A stretch of 64,000 bases of DNA, from positions 1 to 64,000 of the forward strand of contig NZ_KB907085.1 in NCBI RefSeq assembly GCF_000381765.1. The letters are read 5' to 3'. Of the stretch, positions 36,050 through 43,757 are shown piece after piece. The position numbers and the translations under genes are program-made. Numbering within the stretch: the first letter of the stretch is position 1; every line of letters starts with the position of its first letter. This stretch comes from [Zimmermannella] faecalis ATCC 13722 (lineage in GTDB: Bacteria; Actinomycetota; Actinomycetes; Actinomycetales; Microbacteriaceae). The notes below the pieces were generated by a model. The model was not told where the DNA came from, did not search any database, and was given only the letters and a program-made list of their open reading frames with translations.

Positions 36050-36098
36050 ACCTCAACGAGGTCGAACGCCACCCTCCACGCACCGACGAAGGAGTCAC

Positions 36099-37580
36099 AT
36101 GTCTCACAACACGAACCCGCTCGAGGCCGAGCTGCCGCCGCTTGGCGAGGCTGGGCCACATCGAAAGCGGCTCGGCCTCATCTCGATCGTGGCCTGCCTC
36201 GGCGGCCTGCTCTTCGGCTACGACACGGGCGTCGCGAACGGCGCCGAGGGGCCGATGGCGCAAGACCTCGGCCTCGACCTGCTGCAGCTCGGACTCGTCA
36301 TCTCGATTCTTTCGTTCGCCGCCGGCGTCGGCGCGTTCCTGGGTGGCAAGCTTTCGGATGCGGTTGGCCGGCGCCGCGCGATCATCGTGCTCGCGGTGCT
36401 CTTCTTCGGCGGCACCCTCCTCGTCATCTTCTCGCCCGGCGGCGGCGGAGAGTTCAACGCCTTCGGATTTGCGACGTTGCTCGCCGGGCGCATCACGCTC
36501 GGCCTCGCGGTCGGCGGCGCCTCAAGCGTCGTGCCGGTGTACCTCGCCGAGCTCGCGCCCTACGAGATTCGCGGCTCGATCACGGGCCGCAACGAGCTCG
36601 CGATCGTGTCGGGCCAGCTCGCCGCGTTCGTCGTGAACGCCGCGATCGCGAACACTCTCGGCGAAGAGGGCGGCGTGTGGCGCTTCATGTTTGCCGTGTG
36701 TGCGCTGCCTGCGGTCTTCCTCTTCTTCGGCATGCTGCGCATGCCCGAGTCACCCCGCTGGCTCGTCGAGCACGGGCGCTTCGATGAGGCCCACCGCGTG
36801 CTCGAGTCGGTGCGGTCGCGGTCGCGCGCCGACGCGGAGTTCACGCAGGTCGAGCAGATCGCGAACGAAGAGCGCGAGGCGAAGATCGGCTTCGGCGCCC
36901 TGTTCAGCAACAAGTGGCTCGTGCGCATCGTTGCGGTCGCGGCCGGCCTGTCGATGATCCAGCAGCTGACCGGCATCAACTCGATTATGTACTTCGGTTC
37001 GCGCGTGCTCGAAGAGGCGGGCATGACGCCCGAGCAGGCCGTGCTCGCGAACATTTCGTTCGGTGTCGTCGCGGTGCTCGGCGGCATCTTCGCCCTGCGC
37101 AACATGGACCGCATCAACCGCCGCACGACGTTCCTCATCGGCCTCTCGCTCACGACGACGTTCCACGTGCTCGTCGCGATCGCCGCCAACGTGTTCCCCG
37201 AGGGCCACCCGGCCCGCGCCGTCGTGATTCTCGTGCTCGTCGTCGGCTTCGTGCTGTCGATGCAGAGCTTCCTCAACATCGCCGTCTGGGTGTGGCTCGC
37301 CGAGATCTTCCCGCTGCACATGCGCGGCCTCGGGTTCGGAATCGCCGCGTTCTTCGGTTGGACCATGGGCGGCGTGCTCGCCCTGTTCGTGCCGACCCTC
37401 ATCGACTGGTCGCTCACCGGCACGTTCGTCGTGTTCGCGGCGATCGGCGTCGTCGCGATCCTCTACGTGTGGCGACTCGTGCCCGAGACTCGCGGTCGCA
37501 CGCTCGAGGCGCTTGAAGACGACGTGACGACCGGCGCGATTCACACCATCACGAAGTCACAGCAGACCCACGCCGAGTAG
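36099..37580 (+). CDS. MFS sugar porter (inositol/xylose/arabinose type)
   Basis: A 493-residue member of the sugar porter family with 12 helices. It has GYDTGVANGAEG in helix 1, GRRRAI between helices 2 and 3, PESPRWLVEHGR before the central loop, QQLTGINSIMYFG in helix 7 and PETRGRTLE at the C-terminus. The start has GAAGGAG 5-6 bases upstream. It is controlled by the same operator pair as the isomerase-dehydrogenase operon, so it most likely imports that operon's substrate. Confidence 0.9.
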   Translation: MSHNTNPLEAELPPLGEAGPHRKRLGLISIVACLGGLLFGYDTGVANGAEGPMAQDLGLDLLQLGLVISILSFAAGVGAFLGGKLSDAVGRRRAIIVLAVLFFGGTLLVIFSPGGGGEFNAFGFATLLAGRITLGLAVGGASSVVPVYLAELAPYEIRGSITGRNELAIVSGQLAAFVVNAAIANTLGEEGGVWRFMFAVCALPAVFLFFGMLRMPESPRWLVEHGRFDEAHRVLESVRSRSRADAEFTQVEQIANEEREAKIGFGALFSNKWLVRIVAVAAGLSMIQQLTGINSIMYFGSRVLEEAGMTPEQAVLANISFGVVAVLGGIFALRNMDRINRRTTFLIGLSLTTTFHVLVAIAANVFPEGHPARAVVILVLVVGFVLSMQSFLNIAVWVWLAEIFPLHMRGLGFGIAAFFGWTMGGVLALFVPTLIDWSLTGTFVVFAAIGVVAILYVWRLVPETRGRTLEALEDDVTTGAIHTITKSQQTHAE

Positions 37581-37588
37581 GCGCCGCG

Positions 37589-37651
37589 AAACCCCGTGTA
37601 TCCGATCGGGTCGAGCACCAGCGGTGCTTCGGCATCGGATACGCGGGGTTT
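37589..37651. terminator. 18-bp hairpin after the sugar porter
   Basis: Arms 37589-37606 and 37634-37651 pair with one mismatch. The loop contains a second small hairpin (AGCACC/GGTGCT). The arm ends in TTT on the plus strand. Confidence 0.8.
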
Positions 37652-37690
37652 CGTCGTGCGCGGCAGGCGCCACAGGCACATCGAGATGCC

Positions 37691-37696
37691 TATACT
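37691..37696 (+). promoter_or_regulatory. -10 element (TATACT) of a leaderless iclR-type gene
   Basis: TATACT, 6 bases, then the ATG at 37703. No Shine-Dalgarno sequence. Confidence 0.5.
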
Positions 37697-37702
37697 CGAG
37701 CC

Positions 37703-38479
37703 ATGAGTTCCGATGAGCGGATCACTCCGCGCTCGATGATTGGCCGCGTCGCCGCCGTACTCGGTGCTTTCTCTGGCGAGCGGCCCGTTATCGGCGTCAA
37801 CGAAATCGCCCGCAGCAGCGGCCTCGCAAAGTCGGTTGTTTCGCGCATTGTGAGTGAACTTGTTGAGGTCGACTTCCTCGAGCGAGCCGACTCCGGCGTG
37901 CGCGTCGGCATTCGGCTGTTCGAGCTCGGCGAACTGGCACAGCGCTCGAAGGAGCTCCGGCAGCTCGCCCTCGGCGCGATGGCCGACCTTCGCCAGGCGA
38001 CGGGCATCACGGTGCAGCTCAGCGTACTGAAGGGCGCCGACCAGGTGTACGTCGAGATCCTCCGCGGTCGGGACGCCGACATGGTGATCCGATCCCGCGT
38101 CGGTGGCCGTGTTCCGGCCTACGCGACCGCGGGCGGCAAGGCCGTCTTGGCGCACTCGAGCGACGAGGCAGTTCAACGAGCAATACCGACGACCTTCGAG
38201 CCGCTCGGGCCGGGGACGGTCGCCGACGAGCGCGCCCTCCGCAAACAGCTCGAGCTGGTGCGCGTGAACGGATACGCCCACGAAGTCGAGGAATCAAACC
38301 CCGGCGTCGAGTGCGTCGCGTGCCCGCTTCTTCGCGCCGACGGGACCCCGATCGCAGCCATTTCCCTGTCGGGCCCGGCGGGCCGCATCAACGTCCTGCA
38401 GCACGCGACCGCAGTGCGAATTACCGCGCTCGGACTCAACCGTCGCATTCGCGCAAACTCCGCGTTCAGTACCCTTTAA
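37703..38479 (+). CDS. IclR-family transcriptional regulator
   Basis: A 258-residue regulator. The winged helix is at about residues 10-70 (VNEIARSSGLAKSVVSRIVSEL). The effector domain carries SRVGGRVPAYATAGGKAVLAH and VNGYAHEVEESNPGVECVACPL, typical IclR marks. It probably binds a small organic acid or sugar acid. It precedes the dehydrogenase-carrier-aldolase genes on the same strand. A perfect inverted repeat 4 bases after its stop may be its operator. Confidence 0.88.
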   Translation: MSSDERITPRSMIGRVAAVLGAFSGERPVIGVNEIARSSGLAKSVVSRIVSELVEVDFLERADSGVRVGIRLFELGELAQRSKELRQLALGAMADLRQATGITVQLSVLKGADQVYVEILRGRDADMVIRSRVGGRVPAYATAGGKAVLAHSSDEAVQRAIPTTFEPLGPGTVADERALRKQLELVRVNGYAHEVEESNPGVECVACPLLRADGTPIAAISLSGPAGRINVLQHATAVRITALGLNRRIRANSAFSTL

Positions 38480-38482
38480 GCA

Positions 38483-38497
38483 TTCCGCTCAGCGGAA
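38483..38497. promoter_or_regulatory. Candidate IclR operator TTCCGCT-C-AGCGGAA
   Basis: A perfect 7-1-7 inverted repeat directly after the regulator gene and 135 bases before the dehydrogenase start. IclR-family operators often have TTCCG/CGGAA ends. A short stem near 38540-38565 also occurs in this gap. Confidence 0.5.
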
Positions 38498-38631
38498 CTC
38501 TCCTTACCCTTCCGCTTCGACTCAGAATTACTGTGACCGACGGCAGCGAAGTCGCTGCTGCCGCATTAGCCGTATGACGAAGACGCCAACGGGCTTGCTG
38601 CGGCACATTGAGTCGACGAGGAGGCGCCCAC

Positions 38632-39747
38632 ATGAGGGCGATGGTGATGCATGAGGCGGGTTCCCCGCTGGTACTTGAAGAACTGGTCTTGGATGCTCCT
38701 GGGCCAGGCGAAGTGCGAGTGCGCGTAGAAGCTGCCGGTGTGTGCCACAGTGACGTTCACTATCTGACGGGTGGCCTCCGTTCGCAGACCCCCATCGTGC
38801 TCGGGCACGAGGGCTCCGGCATCGTTGAAGCGGTCGGTGATGGCGTCACGCGCGTCTCCCCCGGCGACAAGGTGATCATGCTCTGGCGCCCGCGCTGCGG
38901 CGAGTGCCAGTACTGCCTCAAGGGCATGCCCGCGCAGTGCGAACTCGGCAAGATCCACGGGCAAACGAACGAGCTGCTCCGAGGCGGCACGCGCCTGAGC
39001 AAGGACGGCGAGCGCTACTACCACCTCATGGGCGATTCGGTGTTCGCCGAACAGGCCGTGGTCTCGCAGGAGTCGGTCATCGCAATCGACCAGAGCATCC
39101 CCTTCGACATCGCAGCAATCGTTGGCTGCGCCGTCATCACCGGCATGGGCGCGATCATGAACCACATGCCCGACCTGGCCGGGAAGTCGGTCGTCATCAT
39201 CGGCGCTGGCGGTGTGGGCCTTTCGGCAGTCATGGCCGCGAACCTCGTCGGAGCGGCACAGATCATCGTCTCCGACCTGGTGGAGTCGCGCCTTGAGAAG
39301 GCCCTGGAGCTCGGCGCGACGCACACAATCAACTCGGGCACCGAAGATTTCGCCACGCGAGTACGGGAAATCACCGACTCCGGCCCCGACTACGTGCTCG
39401 AAGCCATCGGCCGGTCGCAAACGATTCGTTCCGGCTTTGAGAGCCTCAAGCCTGGCGGCACGGAGGTCGTCGTCGGCCTCGGCTCCGTCGGCGACGACGT
39501 CTCCATCCCGGTCAACGTACTCGTGCAGGGTGACCGCCGCCTCGTCGGCTCCCTCTACGGCACGGCCAACAGCCCGATTCAGATCCCCGAGATCCTGCGC
39601 CTGTACAAGTCGGGCCGGCTGCCGCTCGACCAGCTTCTCGACCGACAGTTCCCCCTCGCCGAGGCGAACGAGGCGATCGATCACCTCCGCACCGGGGCCG
39701 TCGGCCGCCCCATCCTGGTCCCGAATTCGTCCATCAACTCGAACTAA
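38632..39747 (+). CDS. Zinc-dependent alcohol dehydrogenase (MDR superfamily)
   Basis: A 371-residue NAD(P)-dependent medium-chain dehydrogenase. Catalytic zinc ligands are C38 in GVCHSD, the His of GHEGSG and a later Cys/Asp. The structural zinc lobe is RCGECQYCLKGMPAQC. The cofactor loop is GAGGVGLSAV. The ATG at 38632 has GAGGAG upstream. First of three genes (dehydrogenase, MHS carrier, aldolase) after an IclR regulator. It probably oxidises a hydroxyl of the imported compound. Confidence 0.88.
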   Translation: MRAMVMHEAGSPLVLEELVLDAPGPGEVRVRVEAAGVCHSDVHYLTGGLRSQTPIVLGHEGSGIVEAVGDGVTRVSPGDKVIMLWRPRCGECQYCLKGMPAQCELGKIHGQTNELLRGGTRLSKDGERYYHLMGDSVFAEQAVVSQESVIAIDQSIPFDIAAIVGCAVITGMGAIMNHMPDLAGKSVVIIGAGGVGLSAVMAANLVGAAQIIVSDLVESRLEKALELGATHTINSGTEDFATRVREITDSGPDYVLEAIGRSQTIRSGFESLKPGGTEVVVGLGSVGDDVSIPVNVLVQGDRRLVGSLYGTANSPIQIPEILRLYKSGRLPLDQLLDRQFPLAEANEAIDHLRTGAVGRPILVPNSSINSN

Positions 39748-39776
39748 CGCACCTCACCGCTCTCAAAGGAGACAGC

Positions 39777-41099
39777 ATGACTGCTACAGCACCCACCGCA
39801 CCACCCGCGACCCAAATCCAAGTCAGCGCGCGTGATCGACGCCGCGCCCTCTGGGGCAGCGCCGTCGGCTCCACGATCGAGTGGTACGACTACTTCCTCT
39901 ACGGCACGATGGCGACCGCCGTCTTTAACGTGCACTTCTTCCCGAGCGAGGATGCGACGGTGAGCTCGATGCTCGCGTTCGCTTCGTTCGCGCTCGCGTT
40001 CGTTGTTCGCCCGCTCGGCGGCGTGGTCTTCAGCCACATTGGTGACCGCATCGGCCGCAAGAAGACCCTCGTCATCACCCTGACCCTCATGGGTGTCGCA
40101 ACCATGCTCATGGGCGTGCTTCCCGACTACGCGGCGATCGGCGTTGCCGCTCCGATTCTGCTCACGCTGCTCCGGCTCATCCAGGGCCTCGCCCTCGGTG
40201 GCGAGTGGGGAGGCGGCCTGCTGCTCGCCGTTGAGTACGCGCCGAAGAACAAGCGCGGCTTCTACGGCGCCGTGCCGCAGATCGGCGCGCTGACCGGTCT
40301 TGCGCTCGGTAACATCGTCACGATCGTCGCCCGAGCGGTCTTCCCCGAAGACGCCTTCACCGAGTTTGGATGGCGCATCCCGTTCCTTCTCTCCGGCGTG
40401 CTGCTCGCCGTCGGCCTCTGGATCCGTTCGAAGATCGACGAGACCCCGTCGTTCCGCAAGGTGAAGGCCGAAGGCAACACCGAGAAGCTCCCGATCGCGA
40501 CCGTCTTCAAGCACTACTGGCGCGAGGTGCTCATTTCGACCGGCGCAAAGTTCATCGAGACGAGCACGTTCTTCATCTTTGCGACGTTCTCGATCTCGTA
40601 CGCGACCGGCTTCGGGTATGACTTCACGGCGATCCTCAGCTTCGTGCTGGTTGGCTCCATCATCGGCGTCGGCGGCATGCTGTTCTACGGCAGCCTGTCT
40701 GACCGGATCGGCCGCAAGAAGGTGTTTCTCGGCGGCAGCGTCGCCGTGGCGATCTTCGTCTTCCCGTACCTGAGCATGCTGTCGAGCGGCAATCTCGCGC
40801 TTGCGGGTACCGCGATCATCATCTCGTTCGCCGTCATCTGGCCGACGTACGGTTCGCTCATCGGTACCGTGCTCGCCGAGAACTTTGCGCCCGAGATCCG
40901 CTACACGGGCGCATCCCTCGGCTACCAGATCGGTGCTGCGCTCGTGGGTGGGCCGGCCCCGCTCATCGCCACCGCCCTGCTCTCGGCGTTCTCTGGCAGC
41001 TGGGTGCCGGTCGCACTGTTTGTCGTCTTCTGCGCCGTCGTGAGCTTCATCTCGGTGTCGTTCGTGAAGGTGCGCCACAACGAGGACCTCGATGCCTAA
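39777..41099 (+). CDS. MFS transporter, metabolite:H+ symporter (MHS) family
   Basis: A 440-residue carrier of the ShiA/KgtP/ProP type. Helix 1 reads GSTIEWYDYFLYGTMA, the MHS hallmark. The loop GDRIGRKKTLV and the second-half copy SDRIGRKKVFLGG are present, with GGEWGGGLLLAVEYAP in helix 5. Members import organic acids and osmolytes. It overlaps the aldolase by 8 bases, so transport and cleavage are co-expressed. Confidence 0.9.
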   Translation: MTATAPTAPPATQIQVSARDRRRALWGSAVGSTIEWYDYFLYGTMATAVFNVHFFPSEDATVSSMLAFASFALAFVVRPLGGVVFSHIGDRIGRKKTLVITLTLMGVATMLMGVLPDYAAIGVAAPILLTLLRLIQGLALGGEWGGGLLLAVEYAPKNKRGFYGAVPQIGALTGLALGNIVTIVARAVFPEDAFTEFGWRIPFLLSGVLLAVGLWIRSKIDETPSFRKVKAEGNTEKLPIATVFKHYWREVLISTGAKFIETSTFFIFATFSISYATGFGYDFTAILSFVLVGSIIGVGGMLFYGSLSDRIGRKKVFLGGSVAVAIFVFPYLSMLSSGNLALAGTAIIISFAVIWPTYGSLIGTVLAENFAPEIRYTGASLGYQIGAALVGGPAPLIATALLSAFSGSWVPVALFVVFCAVVSFISVSFVKVRHNEDLDA

Positions 41100-41880
41100 C
41101 TCGACGATCGGACGGCAGCGGGATGCACCGAGTTTTGGCGCGTGGGTCACGCTCGATTCGCCGGTCGGCACCGAGCAGATCGCGCGCAGTGGGTTCGACT
41201 ACGTCTGTGTTGATGGCCAGCACGGCCTCGTCGGCTACGACGCGCAGGTGCGGGCCCTCCTCGCGATCACGGCGGGCGGCGCGACCCCATTTGCTCGGGT
41301 CGTGACGAACTCCCCCGCCGAGATTGGCCGGGCCCTGGACGCGGGCGCGCACGGCGTGATCGTGCCGCTCGTGAACTCGGCCGCCGAGGCGGAGCAGGCG
41401 GCTCGCGCGGCCCGGTACCCGACGTCGGGAGGTGATCGGTCGTACGGCCCGATGCGTCTCGGCTCGCACTTTGCCGAAACCCCGGGCGACACCGATGCCT
41501 CGGTCACCGTGCTCGTGATGATCGAGACCGCGTCGGGTCTCGCCGATCTCGAGGCGATCCTCGACGTCGATGGTGTTGACGGGGTGTACGTCGGCCCGTA
41601 CGACCTCTCGCTCGCACTCGGGGCCCGGGTTCCGCTTGAGGAGGAGATCCTCCCGCGACTGGATGCGGAGCTCGAGCGGATCGCGCGGGCCGCCGCCTCG
41701 CGCGGCAAGGTCGCCGGGGTCCATTGCGCCGACGGCGAGCAGGCCGCAAAGCGGGTGGAGCAGGGGTTCACGTTCATCACCGCGGCCACCGATGTGTCGT
41801 CGCTGCGGGCGGATGTGCAGCGTCAGCTCGCCGCGGCGAAGCGGATTCCACCCGACGGGCGCGGGGGCATGAGCTACTAA
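41092..41880 (+). CDS. HpcH/HpaI-family class II aldolase
   Basis: A 262-residue metal-dependent aldolase that splits 2-keto-3-deoxy or 4-hydroxy-2-oxo acids to pyruvate plus an aldehyde. The N-terminal part has FDYVCVDGQHG (base and His). VMIETASGLADLEAIL holds the metal Glu, and VDGVYVGPYDLSLALG the metal Asp. Family members act on 2-keto-3-deoxy-L-rhamnonate or 4-hydroxy-2-oxoheptanedioate; a rhamnonate-type substrate would fit the rhamnosidase-like gene 9 kb upstream, but this is speculative. Last gene before a terminator. Confidence 0.88.
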   Translation: MPNSTIGRQRDAPSFGAWVTLDSPVGTEQIARSGFDYVCVDGQHGLVGYDAQVRALLAITAGGATPFARVVTNSPAEIGRALDAGAHGVIVPLVNSAAEAEQAARAARYPTSGGDRSYGPMRLGSHFAETPGDTDASVTVLVMIETASGLADLEAILDVDGVDGVYVGPYDLSLALGARVPLEEEILPRLDAELERIARAAASRGKVAGVHCADGEQAAKRVEQGFTFITAATDVSSLRADVQRQLAAAKRIPPDGRGGMSY

Positions 41881-41890
41881 CTCGTGCGCC

Positions 41891-41939
41891 AACGAGGGGT
41901 GGGGTGTCGGCCGTTGCGGCCGGCACCCCACCCCTCGTT
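41891..41939. terminator. 22-bp hairpin after the aldolase
   Basis: Arms 41891-41912 and 41918-41939 pair with one G:U and a 5-base loop; the arm ends in TTT at 41938-41940 on the plus strand. Confidence 0.85.
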
Positions 41940-42036
41940 TCCGGTGCGGCAGGCGCATCCACCGCGCCTCAGCTGAGCGCCGCCTGCAGATTCAGAAAAA
42001 TTACTTGCACCTTGAACCAATGTGTGGTGTTATTTA

Positions 42037-42050
42037 GTTAAAGCTACAAC
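42037..42050. promoter_or_regulatory. Candidate operator GTTaaAGCTacAAC
   Basis: An imperfect palindrome centred on AGCT in an A/T-rich stretch (about 41990-42060) before the NADP reductase gene. It resembles operators of MarR/DUF24-type redox regulators. No such regulator is encoded next to it. Confidence 0.3.
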
Positions 42051-42080
42051 CAATAGCAACAACGCGGCGAGGAGCTCAGC

Positions 42081-42659
42081 ATGACTACTTTCACGATTTT
42101 CGGCACCGGCAACATGGCCAACGCAATCGGCAGCGTCGTCGCGGCAGGCGGCGCATCGGTCGAGCACATCACGCACGAGCAGGGTGCGAACGCACCCGTG
42201 AACGGCGACATCGTCGTCCTCGCCGTCCCCTACCCCGCACTCGCGGAGATCGTCGCGAACTACGGCGCACAGCTCGACGGCAAGGTCGTCGTCGACATCA
42301 CCAACCCCCTGAACCTCGAGACGTTCGACTCGCTCGTCATGCCCGCCGACAGCTCGGCCGCCGCTGAGCTGCAGCAGCAGCTGCCCGGCGCGCACGTCGT
42401 CAAGGCCTTCAACACGAACTTCGCGGCGACCCTCGCCTCGGGCAAGCTCGGCGACAACGACACGACCGTGCTCGTCGCCGGCGACAACGCCGATGCGAAG
42501 CAGCAGCTCGTGAACGCCGTCGTCGCGGGTGGCGTCAAGGCGATCGACGCCGGCTCGCTCAAGCGTGCCCGTGAGCTCGAGGCCGTGGGCTTCCTGCAGC
42601 TGACGCTCGCCGCCGGCGAGAAGATTCAGTGGACGGGCGGCTTCGCCGTCGTCGCGTAA
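42081..42659 (+). CDS. NADPH-dependent F420 reductase-family protein
   Basis: A 192-residue Rossmann protein of the F420H2:NADP+ oxidoreductase type. FGTGNMANAIG is the NADP loop; VVLAVPYPALAEIV and DITNPLN are the next conserved strands. HVVKAFNTNFAATL is the family mark before the substrate site. GCGAGGAG lies upstream of the ATG. Many proteins of this family in actinobacteria use other flavins or have unproven substrates, so F420 use is not certain. Monocistronic, with its own AT-rich promoter. Confidence 0.82.
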   Translation: MTTFTIFGTGNMANAIGSVVAAGGASVEHITHEQGANAPVNGDIVVLAVPYPALAEIVANYGAQLDGKVVVDITNPLNLETFDSLVMPADSSAAAELQQQLPGAHVVKAFNTNFAATLASGKLGDNDTTVLVAGDNADAKQQLVNAVVAGGVKAIDAGSLKRARELEAVGFLQLTLAAGEKIQWTGGFAVVA

Positions 42660-42689
42660 CCCCACGCATCGGCCCCACGGCCTCGCCGC

Positions 42690-42751
42690 CATGGGTTGCC
42701 AGAAAGGCCCCGTCGCGCCCCGTCGCGACGGGGCCTTTCTGGCAACCCATG
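42690..42751. terminator. Perfect 28-bp terminator hairpin
   Basis: Arms 42690-42717 and 42724-42751 are exact inverted copies with a 6-base loop. The sequence is related to the hairpin at 28349-28410 (shared CATGGGTTG and GGCCCCGTC). It separates the reductase from the opposing tRNA. Confidence 0.85.
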
Positions 42752-42788
42752 CGACGGGGCAACCCAGCGCGGCACAAACCGCGCAACG

Positions 42789-42816
42789 AAAAAATCCCCG
42801 GTCAAACCGGGGATTT
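42789..42816 (-). terminator. Rho-independent terminator of the tRNA
   Basis: On the minus strand an 11-bp stem (42816-42806 with 42802-42792) and 3-base loop run into six T. It lies 4 bases beyond the tRNA CCA end. Confidence 0.85.
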
Positions 42817-42819
42817 CAG

Positions 42820-42894
42820 TGGCTGGGGTACCTGGACTCGAACCAAGAATAACGGTACCAGAAACCGTCGTGTTGCCAATTACACCATACCCCA
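42820..42894 (-). tRNA. tRNA-Gln (anticodon CTG)
   Basis: A 75-base cloverleaf. The acceptor TGGGGTA pairs with TACCCCA, the discriminator is G, and CCA is encoded. The anticodon stem ACGGT/ACCGT encloses loop TTCTGGT with anticodon CTG, which reads CAG. The T loop is GGTTCGAGTCC. CAG is the main glutamine codon in the genes here. Confidence 0.95.
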
Positions 42895-43105
42895 TTGGTG
42901 CGCCCGCCGACCCGTGGAGAGGCCGCGGCACAACGCACAAGCTTACAGCGTTCCGACAGAATCGCAAATCGAGCCTTCGCGCGCCCGTCTTCGCGACGAA
43001 CGCCACGACCCAAGCCCCTTCGGCATGCGTCCACCCGAGCGCGCGATACTGAAGCCTCGCGCGTTTATCGCCACGCGTATCCGACCCGACCCTCGGAGGC
43101 ACCGC

Positions 43106-43486
43106 ATGATCACCAAGTTTGGCAACGTCATGATCTACGTCGACGACCCGCGCGGCATCGCCGACTTCTGGGTGAACACGGTCGGCTTCAGCGAGGTCGA
43201 TTCGCAGGAGGCCAACGGCACGACCCTCTTCGTCGAGATCACGCCGACGGTCGAGTCCGACGCCCACCTCACGCTGTTCGACCGCAAGGTCGTCGCCGAG
43301 TCCTCCCCCGAGCTTGACCTCGCGACGCCGTCGATCCTGTTCAAGAGCGCCGACATCACAGGGATGCGCGACACGCTCGCCGAGGCGGGTGTCACGGTCG
43401 GCGACATCGTCGAGCGAGGCGACGTGACCACGTTCAACTTCGCCGACCCCGAGGGCAATTGGTTCGCGGTGCAGCAGATCGCGTGA
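43106..43486 (+). CDS. VOC-family (glyoxalase/dioxygenase fold) protein
   Basis: A 126-residue vicinal-oxygen-chelate protein with two beta-alpha-beta-beta-beta repeats. VMIYVDDPRGIADFWVNTVGF opens the fold, cut here by position, and FADPEGNWFAVQQ closes it. The first metal His is replaced (VMIYV), so it may bind rather than catalyse. GGAGG precedes the ATG. Monocistronic; the partner substrate is unknown. Confidence 0.8.
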   Translation: MITKFGNVMIYVDDPRGIADFWVNTVGFSEVDSQEANGTTLFVEITPTVESDAHLTLFDRKVVAESSPELDLATPSILFKSADITGMRDTLAEAGVTVGDIVERGDVTTFNFADPEGNWFAVQQIA

Positions 43487-43562
43487 CGCGAACGCATCCC
43501 CGCCCGGCTGGGCGAGCAACCCCAGATTCAGCCCACCGCTAGGGAATCAACCCGGCAGCGGC

Positions 43563-43594
43563 TATCATTGCTAGCTGGGCCGTTTTCCGGCCCA
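43563..43594 (+). promoter_or_regulatory. -10-like element and leader hairpin before the helicase gene
   Basis: TATCAT (43563-43568) is followed by TGGGCCG-TTTTC-CGGCCCA (43576-43594), a 7-bp stem placed just after the expected transcript start. The leader to the GTG start would be about 180 bases, unlike the leaderless genes nearby. Confidence 0.35.
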
Positions 43595-43706
43595 TCGTCG
43601 CTGACGTAACTTGCCCGGGCCACGCCCGTGCGGCACATCTTCCGCGGCGAACCGATGCGCGAACTCTCGCGCACTCGCCGACCAAGCCACGAGGGCACGC
43701 ACCGCG

Positions 43707-43757
43707 ATGACTATCGCCGTGCCCAACATCGTGGCGCATACCGAAAGCACTCTGTGA
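43707..43757 (+). CDS. Possible 16-residue leader peptide coupled to the helicase
   Basis: ATG at 43707 opens a frame reading MTIAVPNIVAHTESTL whose TGA overlaps the helicase GTG (GTGA). Such overlap suggests coupling. There is no strong Shine-Dalgarno, and nothing else proves it is translated. Confidence 0.25.
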   Translation: MTIAVPNIVAHTESTL

